From: Bacteroidales bacterium
GTDB taxonomy: Bacteria; Bacteroidota; Bacteroidia; Bacteroidales; JAADJA01
Assembly: GCA_016783885.1 (NCBI GenBank)
Contig: JADHVR010000003.1
Location: forward strand, 49,088 to 113,087
Direction of reading: 5' to 3'
DNA: 64,000 bases
The notes under the pieces were generated by a model. The model did not search any database. It worked only from the letters and a program-made list of their open reading frames with translations, and was not told the origin of the DNA. The position numbers and the translations under genes were made by a program. Of this stretch, positions 21,236-31,085 are shown one piece after another (position 1 is the stretch's first letter; the number at the start of each line of letters is the position of its first letter).

Positions 21236-21750
21236 ATTTTCTTATGGAATTTTTTAATTCGCTTCTCTCTTGCAATCGCTTTAGCAAACCACCCGTCATG
21301 CATAATGGAACACGTCATTGCGAAATACCGTTAGGTTGGCCTTATGCGCAGGAGTATTGTGGCAATCTGTAAGTGGTTACGGCAGTTTGTAGCAAACAGA
21401 TTGCCACGGAATTCCTACCCACTGTCTCACCTGTCGATTCCTCGCAATGACGGTGCTTGTGCTGTTTGGGATTTATAATCCTTTTATATTTCAAGAAAAT
21501 GATCTACTTCAATTTTCACCTTTTTCATACAATGCGTAATTAACTAATAACATGAAATATGTGTGATTATTTGTGTTACCATTTGCAAGATTAGTCCAAA
21601 CAATTTTCTAAAATGACCAAATAGTCCAAGTATTTGAATAACCACTCCAAGTCATTCCAATCTATTCTATCGAAATTTGAAAGGGATTATACTTTATTGT
21701 ATAAGACCTGTATTTTTTAAATACTAATAATAGCATTAAAATCACCAATC
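21236..21750. other. Intergenic region with a palindromic element, no gene seen
   Basis: 515 bases without a supported gene. It holds the inverted-repeat element at 21313-21452; the remainder is AT-rich leader for the S74 protein gene. Confidence 0.6.
21313..21452. repeat. MITE-like palindromic repeat (CGTCATTGCG family)
   Basis: Outer arms CGTCATTGCG (from 21313) and CGCAATGACG (to 21452) are perfect inverted repeats. Inner arms GTGGCAATCTGT (21359-21370) and ACAGATTGCCAC (21396-21407) are also perfect. Elements with this CGTCATTGCGA ... GGCAATCT pattern recur in intergenic DNA of many unrelated bacteria. No coding capacity. Confidence 0.7.
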
Positions 21751-23814
21751 ATGAAAAGACTCTCAATGATTTCCATCATCATTTTTTTAGTTATTACGAT
21801 TTCTGCCCAAACCCCTCAGGCATTCAAATACCAGGCAGTGGTCAGGAATAGCCTGGGCGAAATAATTGCAAACCAGGAAATATCAGTTCAAATTTCCATT
21901 TTAGATGGAAGCCCGACAGGGCCGGCAGTTTACATTGAATCCCACGACCCTGTAACAAATCAGTTTGGCCTAATCAATATAGAAGTTGGAAACGGGGATG
22001 TTGTGGCCGGTGCATTTTCCAATATCTTTTGGGGAGACATCGAGTATTTCCTTCAAGTTGAAATAGACGAAACCGGAGGCACAAACTACCTGTTGATGGG
22101 TGCGTCTCAAATATTAAGTGTACCAAGGGCCTTGTATGCAGAGACTGCCGAATATGCTGAAACTGCCGGTTACGCTGAGGACAACGACTGGTTTTTTGAT
22201 GAGGGTAATATGTACACCAACCTCACCGGGAGTGTGGGAATCGGATCAGATGTAAAGGGGACAGACGTGTTTACCGCAAAGCTACAGGTGGTGGGAGATT
22301 ATCCCTCTACTGGGGGTATCGAAGATATCCTAACACTTTGGAGGGGCTCAACGCAGCCTATTACATCGGGAATGGGTGCAGGGTTAACATTTAATAATGA
22401 GGTGGCAAATGGCGCCTATGCCCGTACTGCGAGAATAGCCAGTTTAACTTCCGATCCAACTACCCCAACGGGTTCATTGCTATTTCAAACCCGCCCTGTA
22501 TCGGGTAATCTCAATTATGCCATGATTATTGATGGAGACGGCAAAGTTGGTATTGGTGACTTTTATCCAACATCAATGCTCGAAATATCTGTTGGGGAAG
22601 GAATATCAGATGCATTTATGCTGAGCAGTACTGAAAACTATAATGGTGGACTGTTCATTGTTAAAAATTCGGGGAATGTGGGTATTGGTAATAAAAATCC
22701 ACTTTACAAACTAGATGTGAGTGGCAATAGGATACAACTAAAAGAAGAATCAACAGACGACTGGATAGCCTTAAGAACAGACCATAGTGCAAATTTACTT
22801 GAATTTGATGGTGCAGATTTATGGATTGAGAGTCCTACCAATGGTAATAATATTATTTTTAATCCTTTTACAGATGGCAATGTAGCCATTGGAACTACTG
22901 TGACAACTTCGAAGTTAACGGTAGATGGAAATATTTCAGGCAGTGGATATTCGCTTACTGGAGGCAGTGGATATCAATGGAATATTGGCAACTATCTTGG
23001 TGGGCATTTTGCAATTAGTCAGGTGAATAGTGGACTAGCAATATTAATTAAACACGCTAGTGGAAATGTCGGTATAAATACAGATGATCCTACCGAGAAG
23101 CTGGAAGTGAACGGAAATATTAAATTAACCTACGGAAATAAATGGATTGGCCTTTCAGGAACACAGGGATTATACATTCAAAATGACGGTAACATTGGAA
23201 TAGGTACTACAAGTCCTACCAGGAAGTTGCATCTTGTGGGGGCAAACCCAAGAATATATATAGAGGCTAGTTCATCTAATCCTGAAATCAACTTAAGCAA
23301 TGCCGGTGATCCTTCAACCAGCATATGGTCCATCTATAAGGACGGTGCTACAGATGACTTGAGATTTTACCAGAATGGAAACAGGATAAGCATTCAAAGT
23401 TCGACCGGTAATGTTTCTATAGGAACTACCAATCCTGCTGGTTATAGGTTAAATGTAGCTGGTACAGCATATTGTTCAGGTGGCTGGCAGGCATCTGATA
23501 TAAGGTTTAAGGAGGACATCCGGAATATCATCAGTCCGCTTGAAAAAGTGATGCGAATGCACGGTGTATCATACTCCTGGAAAAAGGAAGAGCATGAATA
23601 TATGGGATTCCCGGAGGGAAGGCATTATGGTGTGATTGCACAGGAAATTGAGCAGGTATTGCCCGAAATCGTTCGCACCGGCCCGGAAGGTGACAAAGCA
23701 GTTGCTTATAGTGAATTGATCCCTGTGATTATTGAAGCCATGAAAGAACTTAAGTCAGAAAATGAAATATTAAAAGCACGTATAGAAAAACTGGAAAAAA
23801 ATAATAATCAATAA
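21751..23814 (+). CDS. Secreted tail-fibre-like protein with C-terminal intramolecular chaperone (peptidase S74) domain
   Basis: A 687-residue protein with a signal peptide (residues 1-19, ending ISAQ), a collar-like N-terminal region (about 20-130, TPQAFKYQAVVRN, common in Bacteroidota surface proteins), and a long repetitive shaft with recurrent GNVGIGT-type turns. The C-terminal S74 chaperone domain starts near 575 (ASDIRFKEDIRN ... YGVIAQEIEQVLPE) and ends in a coiled coil (ELKSENEILKARIEKLEK). S74 domains trimerise the shaft and then cut themselves off. The protein probably forms a trimeric surface fibre. It precedes a 2130-residue secreted protein by 11 bases, so the two are likely co-transcribed. 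A phage origin of the fold is possible but no phage genes are nearby. Confidence 0.85.
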   Translation: MKRLSMISIIIFLVITISAQTPQAFKYQAVVRNSLGEIIANQEISVQISILDGSPTGPAVYIESHDPVTNQFGLINIEVGNGDVVAGAFSNIFWGDIEYFLQVEIDETGGTNYLLMGASQILSVPRALYAETAEYAETAGYAEDNDWFFDEGNMYTNLTGSVGIGSDVKGTDVFTAKLQVVGDYPSTGGIEDILTLWRGSTQPITSGMGAGLTFNNEVANGAYARTARIASLTSDPTTPTGSLLFQTRPVSGNLNYAMIIDGDGKVGIGDFYPTSMLEISVGEGISDAFMLSSTENYNGGLFIVKNSGNVGIGNKNPLYKLDVSGNRIQLKEESTDDWIALRTDHSANLLEFDGADLWIESPTNGNNIIFNPFTDGNVAIGTTVTTSKLTVDGNISGSGYSLTGGSGYQWNIGNYLGGHFAISQVNSGLAILIKHASGNVGINTDDPTEKLEVNGNIKLTYGNKWIGLSGTQGLYIQNDGNIGIGTTSPTRKLHLVGANPRIYIEASSSNPEINLSNAGDPSTSIWSIYKDGATDDLRFYQNGNRISIQSSTGNVSIGTTNPAGYRLNVAGTAYCSGGWQASDIRFKEDIRNIISPLEKVMRMHGVSYSWKKEEHEYMGFPEGRHYGVIAQEIEQVLPEIVRTGPEGDKAVAYSELIPVIIEAMKELKSENEILKARIEKLEKNNNQ

Positions 23815-23825
23815 AATCAACCACT

Positions 23826-26800
23826 ATGAAAAAGATAATTATAACCCTTCTGGCTTTGTTTTGTTTAAGTACAGTTCCAATAGCTCAAACAAGCTATCCT
23901 TCAATTTCAGAAATTAAAAAAATTGCAGATCGTTCAGCTAATGATTTGTGGGGAAAAGTATTTTCCGATGATCCAATCCCATACTATTCCAAAGATGATG
24001 AGTTGAGCGGGTACAGGATCAACTATTCAATAAATAAACCTTTTCCCATAAAGGAAGGCCTGATTAAATCTTGTAAAGAGGCATTCGAAAGTGGTGATCA
24101 TAAAACCCAATGGGGAATTGAAAAATTCGGTAATATTTTTATAAGCGCCAGAAAAGATTTGCCTGTTATAAATGATTATTCAAAAGCCCTGTCACCTGAA
24201 TATGCAATGGGATTTAAACTGGAGGAAATTGCAAAATCAAATATCGGGCCTGATGCTATTTTGCAAAAAGTATATTATATAAATTTTGAAAATCAATGGT
24301 TTTGTTATGGTAATGGTATGGAGGAAGTTTATATATGCGTTTTTCCGAAAATACTAATCGTTAACAAAATACAATTTGATATAATAATTGAACCGCTTGG
24401 ATTTTTTTGCTCCAAAGGTGATTTTACAGAGGAATGGGATCAATATTTAAAAGGTAATATTAAACCCGGGAAAGCTGAAATCTGGATACCCTATCACGAT
24501 GGAAACTGTAAATTTTATGACTGGAGTTATGGTTGCTCGCCTACTGCAGCAGCAATGTTATTATCTTATTGGGATTATAATTCTATTAATACGACAGATA
24601 ATTATTCCAAACTTATTGATTCTCACTACGAGCGATGGGATGGAATAGAGGCAGAATGGGATTACCAGGTACCCAATGCACAAAAAGAGCTGGCAATTGC
24701 CATGGGAACCGACACTATTTTTTTTGGATCCACTGACAGAACTGATATAGCTCCCGGCTATGCTTATGTTTGTAACAATATCAATGGTTATAACTTTAAT
24801 TGCTTCCATCATGATGAAGGTAGTGATTACGTTTGGTATTTCACTAAAATTTTTGATGAGATCAACCTGGGAAGGCCTATCCATATCAGCATTCCGGACC
24901 ATTCAGAATGTTGTGTGGCTATTGATCCTGTTACCTGTTTAATTGGTGTCCACAATACCTGGTGGGGTTCCGTGCAATGGATTAACCGAAATCAACTGGA
25001 AAGGGTTTATACAATAATACCGGCAAATCCGCATGGCCTGGCTGTCAATTTACTTCATCCTGTCGGAGATATTTCCTATAACGGCAATGGAGGTGATCCT
25101 GGTTTGGAATCGGGTGATTTTTGTGAGGTCAACTGGGATTATGATTATGCAGCGAATTCTTATGTGAAATTATATTATAGCCTTGATGGCGGATATAACT
25201 GGAATCAAATAACCGCCAATACACCCAACGATGGCATCTATGACTGGTTTATCCCTCATGGTATCAATTCCATGGCATGCCGGATTTATATTGAGGTTTA
25301 TGAATCAGGAGCATTTTCCGGAGCTGATGGAAGCTTTGGAAATGTTCGGATATTTTCCGGTGGTTCAGTGGATTACCTGAATTCAGGTGTTCCTGAATTA
25401 TGCTTATGGCAACCCGATTATTACCTTTTTAACCATGGATATTCTACCTGGTGTGCAGTTGGTGTAAAAAGTGAAACTGCAGGAGAAGATTGGGACATCA
25501 GGATGTATGACGATAACACCTTCTCCAATGTTATTGCAGCTTCAACCAACGGAGCTTCTAAACCCGTTGATTTTATTGTAATGGATGGACATCATACTCC
25601 TTCATTTGACCGTGGAGTTAAGATCAACAGATTAACAGGATCGGGTTACGGAACACTTGAATTTGAAGGAGGTACTGAAACGTTGAGTTTAGGTTCCAAT
25701 TTTTTTACGTGGACACCCGGCCGGATAATAGAAATGTTTGATGTTTATCTTACACCAGGGGTATATGAATTTAAACTGGAAGAAACCTATAGCATAGCTG
25801 ATTTTGATGTGGCTCTTTTTGGTTCAACAGGTGAACCCTATTATGCGAGCCGAAATGCATATATGGCAGGTTCCTTTAATACGGGTTCAGGAGTTGATGA
25901 AATGTTTACTTGCACCATCAATGCCAGTGATCATTATGGCCTTTGTGTTTGGCTTAAAAATGATTATCCCGGAAATTTCTATATAAAGATTGAAAAAGCC
26001 GGGACATGGACCGGTGATGCTGATATTAACTGGCATAATCCGGCCAACTGGTCTGCCAATATTGTCCCGGATGCAACGATGGATGTTATCATCCCGGAAA
26101 CTCCTAATATGCCGTGGATTTATGCAGCAGATGCAGAATGTAAAAGTTTAACTATCTTTCATGGAACGGGAGCAAATTTCCTCAAAGTATTCGATGAAGA
26201 TTTACATATTTACGGTGATTTGATAATAGCCGGGCAACTAATTTTAGATCATCCGGCAGGTAATCTTATAGTTGAAGGATATGTATCCTGGGAATCGGGT
26301 TCAACAGCCTATTTCCCTTATTATGATGAATTTCTGGTGTATGGCAACTGGCATTTCAAAAACGGTGCAAATGCACAAATAAATAACGGAATGGTAAAAT
26401 TTGTTGGAACCGGAGGAAATTATATTTACAGTGATGATGCCGACTGCTACTTTAACCATCTTAGCTGCTCTAAAACCGGAGCGGGTTGGTTAAGTTTTTC
26501 CTACGCTTCTTCGCAGGATTTGAATATCCATGGCTTCCTGTTTATCCAACCTTATAGTTTGCTGTTTGGTTCTAATCCAAATTCCATTATTCTTCAGGGC
26601 AACTTAAGTAATTCCGGGATATTGGATTGCAACCATGGAACATTTGTTTTTGATGGTGATGATCAGAGTATTTACCAAGATATAACTTATGCAGCCTCAA
26701 CCACTTTTAATAATCTTACGATAAGTTCGACCGATCATACTTCCAATGTATATGATGATATAACCGTTAATAATCATGTAACCATTGAGAGTGGATATTT

Positions 26801-29800
26801 TTGGACTAATCAAACTATCCATGTTGGAGGAAACTGGGACAACCAGACAGGATATCCCGGTTTTTTACCAGAAACCAGAGTTGAATTTAATGGCGGGAAT
26901 TATGACCAATACTGTTCAAATGAAACATTTTATAAACTTTATCTTAATAAATCGCTTGGCGGCGCTTTGCGTATGCAGGGAACTCATGTAGAATGTGACG
27001 AATACGACTGGACTGCCGGAGGTATTGATGTTGAAGCAGGAGGTTCGTTTACAGCTAATGATTTATTAGATAATGGAATTTCGGGTTCTTATTATTTAAG
27101 TTCCGGTGGAACTATTAACCTTTCCAATTATGATGGTAGTGTAGATCTTAACGGAGCGTTAAACATTTCTGGAGGAACAATGAATATTTATGGCGGCACA
27201 TCTTGCAGTTTCTGGCCATATCTCAATAATGCCCTGATTTCAATGAGCGACGGTATTCTGGATTTCCATGACCAGGGCATTATCATTTATGATGCTTCTC
27301 CATACCATTTAACTGAAAATATTACAGGAGGAACTATTCGAACGTCCGGGCTTTTTTTTGGAGAAACCAATGAGTTTACCCCTGACTACGGGACTATGGA
27401 ATTTTACGGAAGTACTGATGAATATATTTCTACAGAAAACGGTTGCTACCTGAACAATGTAGTAATTAACAAATCAAATGAATTATCAATTGTAGGAGGA
27501 TTACTGGATATAAACGGCAACCTGACTATAAATAGTGGGGTTTTGAATACTATGGGATACGATATTCAGATTGAAGGGGACTGGACAAATAATGTTGGAG
27601 ATGCAGGATTTATCGAATCAACTGGATCTGTAGTTTTTAATGGTTATAATTCCGGAACAATATTCAGTAATGAAACTTTTTATAATGTTTTCCTTGATAA
27701 AATAAATTTTGGGTTTGACGTGCTATACCTGACTCCCGGTATAACAATTAACGCCAATAATTTCTCTGTCTTATGGGGCCATTTAGTAGTACTTGATAAT
27801 TGCGCGATGAATATTGCCGGAGATGTAAATATTGATCACGGAGAAATAGATGTAATGTGGGGCACAAATGTAAATATTACAATTGGTGGCAACTGGACAG
27901 ATAACAACATTGTTGACGGATTTTACACTGGCGGAGAGACGATAACGATTAATGGATCATCCGATCAAATTTTCTCCACCAATTATGATTATGGTTACAT
28001 GGATTTTAATAATCTGATTATAAATAAAACCGGAGGTTATTTCAGACCTGATGATACTCTTGTTGTTTTGGGCGACCTGAATATAACTGCCGGAGATTGG
28101 TCGGACAACATAGCAGGGCTGACTCATTATTTACATGGGAATTTTACAATTGGAAGCACAGGTAATTATTATCCCGATGGAACCACAGTGTTTGCAGGCA
28201 CAAATGACCAGCATTATGAAACTTATGGTGGTTCGGGTTACTTCAAAAATATAATAGTGGATAAGTCATCAAAAGGAGAACAAGGAAAAGGAACTAAAGA
28301 CATGACCTTGACCCTGAATTCTGATATGGTTGTTTTTAATGGAAACACCATGACAATTGAAGAAGGAATTTTCAATCTTAATGGTAACTTTTTAAAATCA
28401 ACTGGCGATATCAATATCAATGATGGGGGCGAATTAATAGTAGATGCAGGGGCCTCCCTTTCCATTGTTTCCGGCCTTTATGTAAATAATGGAGGATTGT
28501 TTACTGCATCCGGCGTTAGTGGAAACAAAGCAAATATATGGAAAGATGGTGCAGGCAATTATTCTTTTGAAGTAAATAATGGCGGGACTATCAGTGCTGA
28601 ACATGCTGTTTTTAAATATATGGATCTTGACGGTGTAAATCTTCACTTGGGTGCTTTGGTTGATCCGGCTCATTCATTCGATAATTGTACTTTTCAGGAT
28701 GGAGTTAGTGGTGGAAATATGTTAACGGTATCTAATAACCAGGATTTAACGGTTGAAAATGCAGTATTCATGTCTTATTACTGGGTCGAAGATTACAATG
28801 TATATAAAAACTCAACATCGGGAAACGTAACATTTATTAATGCTACGGGTAATTTTGCAGGAGAAGCTTATGAATACGATCCAAATAATCTCGTTCATTG
28901 GGGAGCTCCCGAAATTGAACTCGACCTCACCGTTTTCCTTGAAGGTCCTTTCGATGGAGCTACAATGAACACTGATTTAAACAATTTATCTATGTTACCA
29001 TTAGACCAACCTTACAATTCTGCTCCCTGGAATTACGGAGGAACTGAAAGCGTTACTTCAATTCCAAATACCGATGTGGTGGATTGGGTGTTGATTGAAT
29101 TGCGTGATGCCCCGGATGCTGCTTCTGCGACATCAGAAGCCATGGTCGCCCAAAAAGCTGTATTCCTATTAAATAATGGCTCTGTGGTTGATTTAAACGG
29201 TACATCCATTTTATCATTCAATCATTTAATCATTCAATCGTTGTTCGTGGTAATTTGGCATAGGAACCATTTGGGTATCATGTCAGCAAATCCTGTAACC
29301 GAATCCGGTGGAATTTACACATACGATTTTTCAATACCGGCAGGACAGGCTTATGGTACGGATGCACAAAAAAATCTGGAAGGCGGGGTTTACGGAATGT
29401 TCGGAGGAGATGCCAATGGGGATGGGGATGTGAATACTGATGATAAAATTATCTGGGCAAACCAGGCCGGAACGCAAGGATATAAATCTGCTGATTTTAC
29501 TATGAACGGACAGGTGGATAATGTTGGTAAAAATGATATTTGGCAACAAAATATTGGGGAAAGTTCACAGTTGCCTCCGCCTTTATGGCAATGTGGAGAT
29601 GGTTTATATGACACTCGTGATGGACAAACCTATGCTACCGTTCAAATAGGAATCCAATGCTGGATGGCAGAAAACCTAGATCATGGAACAATGGTAATTG
29701 GAGCAACTAACCAATCCAACAATGGCACAATTGAAAAATACTGTTATAACAATAGTACAGGCAACTGCGATACCTACGGCGGTTTATACCAGTGGAACGA

Positions 29801-30218
29801 AATGATGGAATACAGCACAACACCAGGAGTACAGGGTATTTGCCCGGAAGGCTGGCATTTACCTACTGATACAGAGTGGTGTACTCTTGAAAATGAAGTA
29901 GATGCAAGTACAGTTTCGTGTAGCGCAATTGGATGGAGGGGCATTGATGCAGGTGGCAACTTAAAAGAAACCGGCACAACCCATTGGAACAGTCCTAATA
30001 CAGGAGCAACAAATTCGAGTGGTTTCACAGCCCTTCCGGGTGGCTACCGTAACACAAACGGTACGTTCCATAATCTCGGCAGCCGTGTCTACTATTGGTC
30101 GTCTAATGAGAGTGGTTCGAATACATGGACCCGGAGGCTGGACTACAATTACGCACAGGTAAACCGGACCGACTACTATAAGGTGTACGGTTTTGGGGTA
30201 CGGTGCTTGCAGGACTGA
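23826..30218 (+). CDS. Giant secreted protein: cysteine-protease-like N-terminus, beta-repeat region, dockerin-like module, FISUMP domain
   Basis: A 2130-residue protein with signal peptide MKKIIITLLALF ... IAQ. Residues about 215-400 resemble a C39/papain-like cysteine peptidase: Cys237 in YGCSPTAAAMLL, then a His/Asn region (VGIDPVTC-like segment followed by VHNTWWGS). Residues about 400-720 are beta-sandwich-like; about 725-1690 are repetitive, beta-helix-like (recurrent NGNLTI, GGNWDN and VEFNGG strands). About 1695-1915 is the same terminal module as in the protein at 8029-16794. Residues about 1922-2130 form a FISUMP paralogous domain (GIQCWMAENL, CPEGWHLPTD, YYWSS, GFGVRCLQD). The last ~45 codons look like a hypervariable lectin-type region (see findings). 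Likely a surface adhesin with possible protease activity; the protease call is tentative. Confidence 0.8.
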   Translation: MKKIIITLLALFCLSTVPIAQTSYPSISEIKKIADRSANDLWGKVFSDDPIPYYSKDDELSGYRINYSINKPFPIKEGLIKSCKEAFESGDHKTQWGIEKFGNIFISARKDLPVINDYSKALSPEYAMGFKLEEIAKSNIGPDAILQKVYYINFENQWFCYGNGMEEVYICVFPKILIVNKIQFDIIIEPLGFFCSKGDFTEEWDQYLKGNIKPGKAEIWIPYHDGNCKFYDWSYGCSPTAAAMLLSYWDYNSINTTDNYSKLIDSHYERWDGIEAEWDYQVPNAQKELAIAMGTDTIFFGSTDRTDIAPGYAYVCNNINGYNFNCFHHDEGSDYVWYFTKIFDEINLGRPIHISIPDHSECCVAIDPVTCLIGVHNTWWGSVQWINRNQLERVYTIIPANPHGLAVNLLHPVGDISYNGNGGDPGLESGDFCEVNWDYDYAANSYVKLYYSLDGGYNWNQITANTPNDGIYDWFIPHGINSMACRIYIEVYESGAFSGADGSFGNVRIFSGGSVDYLNSGVPELCLWQPDYYLFNHGYSTWCAVGVKSETAGEDWDIRMYDDNTFSNVIAASTNGASKPVDFIVMDGHHTPSFDRGVKINRLTGSGYGTLEFEGGTETLSLGSNFFTWTPGRIIEMFDVYLTPGVYEFKLEETYSIADFDVALFGSTGEPYYASRNAYMAGSFNTGSGVDEMFTCTINASDHYGLCVWLKNDYPGNFYIKIEKAGTWTGDADINWHNPANWSANIVPDATMDVIIPETPNMPWIYAADAECKSLTIFHGTGANFLKVFDEDLHIYGDLIIAGQLILDHPAGNLIVEGYVSWESGSTAYFPYYDEFLVYGNWHFKNGANAQINNGMVKFVGTGGNYIYSDDADCYFNHLSCSKTGAGWLSFSYASSQDLNIHGFLFIQPYSLLFGSNPNSIILQGNLSNSGILDCNHGTFVFDGDDQSIYQDITYAASTTFNNLTISSTDHTSNVYDDITVNNHVTIESGYFWTNQTIHVGGNWDNQTGYPGFLPETRVEFNGGNYDQYCSNETFYKLYLNKSLGGALRMQGTHVECDEYDWTAGGIDVEAGGSFTANDLLDNGISGSYYLSSGGTINLSNYDGSVDLNGALNISGGTMNIYGGTSCSFWPYLNNALISMSDGILDFHDQGIIIYDASPYHLTENITGGTIRTSGLFFGETNEFTPDYGTMEFYGSTDEYISTENGCYLNNVVINKSNELSIVGGLLDINGNLTINSGVLNTMGYDIQIEGDWTNNVGDAGFIESTGSVVFNGYNSGTIFSNETFYNVFLDKINFGFDVLYLTPGITINANNFSVLWGHLVVLDNCAMNIAGDVNIDHGEIDVMWGTNVNITIGGNWTDNNIVDGFYTGGETITINGSSDQIFSTNYDYGYMDFNNLIINKTGGYFRPDDTLVVLGDLNITAGDWSDNIAGLTHYLHGNFTIGSTGNYYPDGTTVFAGTNDQHYETYGGSGYFKNIIVDKSSKGEQGKGTKDMTLTLNSDMVVFNGNTMTIEEGIFNLNGNFLKSTGDININDGGELIVDAGASLSIVSGLYVNNGGLFTASGVSGNKANIWKDGAGNYSFEVNNGGTISAEHAVFKYMDLDGVNLHLGALVDPAHSFDNCTFQDGVSGGNMLTVSNNQDLTVENAVFMSYYWVEDYNVYKNSTSGNVTFINATGNFAGEAYEYDPNNLVHWGAPEIELDLTVFLEGPFDGATMNTDLNNLSMLPLDQPYNSAPWNYGGTESVTSIPNTDVVDWVLIELRDAPDAASATSEAMVAQKAVFLLNNGSVVDLNGTSILSFNHLIIQSLFVVIWHRNHLGIMSANPVTESGGIYTYDFSIPAGQAYGTDAQKNLEGGVYGMFGGDANGDGDVNTDDKIIWANQAGTQGYKSADFTMNGQVDNVGKNDIWQQNIGESSQLPPPLWQCGDGLYDTRDGQTYATVQIGIQCWMAENLDHGTMVIGATNQSNNGTIEKYCYNNSTGNCDTYGGLYQWNEMMEYSTTPGVQGICPEGWHLPTDTEWCTLENEVDASTVSCSAIGWRGIDAGGNLKETGTTHWNSPNTGATNSSGFTALPGGYRNTNGTFHNLGSRVYYWSSNESGSNTWTRRLDYNYAQVNRTDYYKVYGFGVRCLQD
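30090..30218 (+). other. Candidate diversity-generating-retroelement variable region
   Basis: The last codons of the FISUMP domain alternate invariant framework (YYWSS, AQVNR, GFGVRC) with positions read as Asp, Tyr, Thr, Asn or Arg, coded mostly by GAC, TAC, ACC and AAC. This is what adenine mutagenesis of an AAC-rich template would leave. No reverse transcriptase or template repeat lies in the window. Confidence 0.45.
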
Positions 30219-30226
30219 TTTATCCG

Positions 30227-30252
30227 TATGCTGTCGCCGAAGCTTTAGCATA
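30227..30252. other. Hairpin just downstream of the candidate variable region
   Basis: TATGCT (30227-30232) pairs with AGCATA (30247-30252), 9 bases after the stop codon; an overlapping CGCC/GGCG pairing is also possible. Some DGR targets have a hairpin at this place, but this stem is short. Confidence 0.25.
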
Positions 30253-30354
30253 GGCGCCCGAAGTGAAACGGAGGAGGAGTTGACAATTGTTTAAGAAATC
30301 AAGTCTAAAATTTTTAATCAACAAAGTATTAACTAAATTTTTTACATTATTAAA

Positions 30355-30361
30355 AAGGAGG
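30355..30361 (+). promoter_or_regulatory. Strong Shine-Dalgarno sequence
   Basis: AAGGAGG lies 6 bases before the ATG at 30367. It stands out because most genes here have little or no Shine-Dalgarno signal. Confidence 0.7.
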
Positions 30362-30366
30362 TCAAA

Positions 30367-30900
30367 ATGAAAAAATCAAATTTGTTATCAAAAATCACTC
30401 AAATTGCTTTAATGCTTTTGTTATGCACATCAGCAAGCTGTCAACACGAAACAGCAAATACCGGGGCTGAAGAAGACATGAAAGCCCTTTCCAATCGTGC
30501 CCTGAAAATTTGGAGCGAGGGTAACTATGCACTATTGGATGAACTGTATTCACCTGAGATCATTCGTCATGAAGTTAATATTCAAGAAGATCTTGTAGGT
30601 ACTAAACAATACAAGGATAATGTAATCTGGGTAAGAACCGCTTATCCTGATTTCAATGTTACTGCTGATGAACTGTTTGTAAAAGATGACCTGGTTGTAC
30701 TGCGTTGGACAGTTACAGGTACACACACCGGTTCTCGCGGCGACCTGCCGGCCACAGGCAAACGTGTACAATTTTCAGGGATTAATATTAATCGGGTTAT
30801 AGATGGGAAGATAGTTGAGGAGTGGGTTTATTTCAACATGGCTGATGTTTTAAAACAGCTTGGTTATACTTTTAATCACCCTTCAATTGAAGATAAATAG
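30367..30900 (+). CDS. SnoaL-like ester cyclase-family lipoprotein
   Basis: A 177-residue exported protein. The N-terminus has a hydrophobic stretch ending TSASC, a plausible lipobox with Cys at about residue 27, so it is probably lipid-anchored in the periplasm or on the surface. The remainder matches the SnoaL-like/ester cyclase fold of about 130 residues: ALKIWSEGNYALLDEL, the HEV segment, and the signature LRWTVTGTHTGSRGDLPATGKRV given here in part, with GININRVIDGKIVEEW. Members act on small cyclic or ester substrates, or only bind ligands; the substrate here is unknown. It has an unusually strong ribosome-binding site. Confidence 0.8.
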   Translation: MKKSNLLSKITQIALMLLLCTSASCQHETANTGAEEDMKALSNRALKIWSEGNYALLDELYSPEIIRHEVNIQEDLVGTKQYKDNVIWVRTAYPDFNVTADELFVKDDLVVLRWTVTGTHTGSRGDLPATGKRVQFSGININRVIDGKIVEEWVYFNMADVLKQLGYTFNHPSIEDK

Positions 30901-30929
30901 TGTCTGTCTTTAAACTAATGATGTTTTGT

Positions 30930-31018
30930 AAATTCAAAAAAATGATTACCTATAGTCCCCTCTCCGAGAGGGGTGTAGGGGTGTGTCATATTAGAAATTC
31001 AATCATTTTTTTGAATTT
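30930..31018. repeat. 89-bp inverted-repeat element with nested hairpin
   Basis: Perfect 18-base arms (30930-30947 and 31001-31018; AAATTC-A7-TGATT and its complement) enclose 53 bases. Inside is a second perfect hairpin, CCCCTCT-CCG-AGAGGGG, at 30957-30973. It lies between two small exported-protein genes and may act as a bidirectional terminator or be a small mobile repeat. Confidence 0.6.
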
Positions 31019-31085
31019 TACCGACGTTGTGTACAGCCACTAAACAATGAATCAAATTATTTAATAATCACTTAAAAAAATCAAA

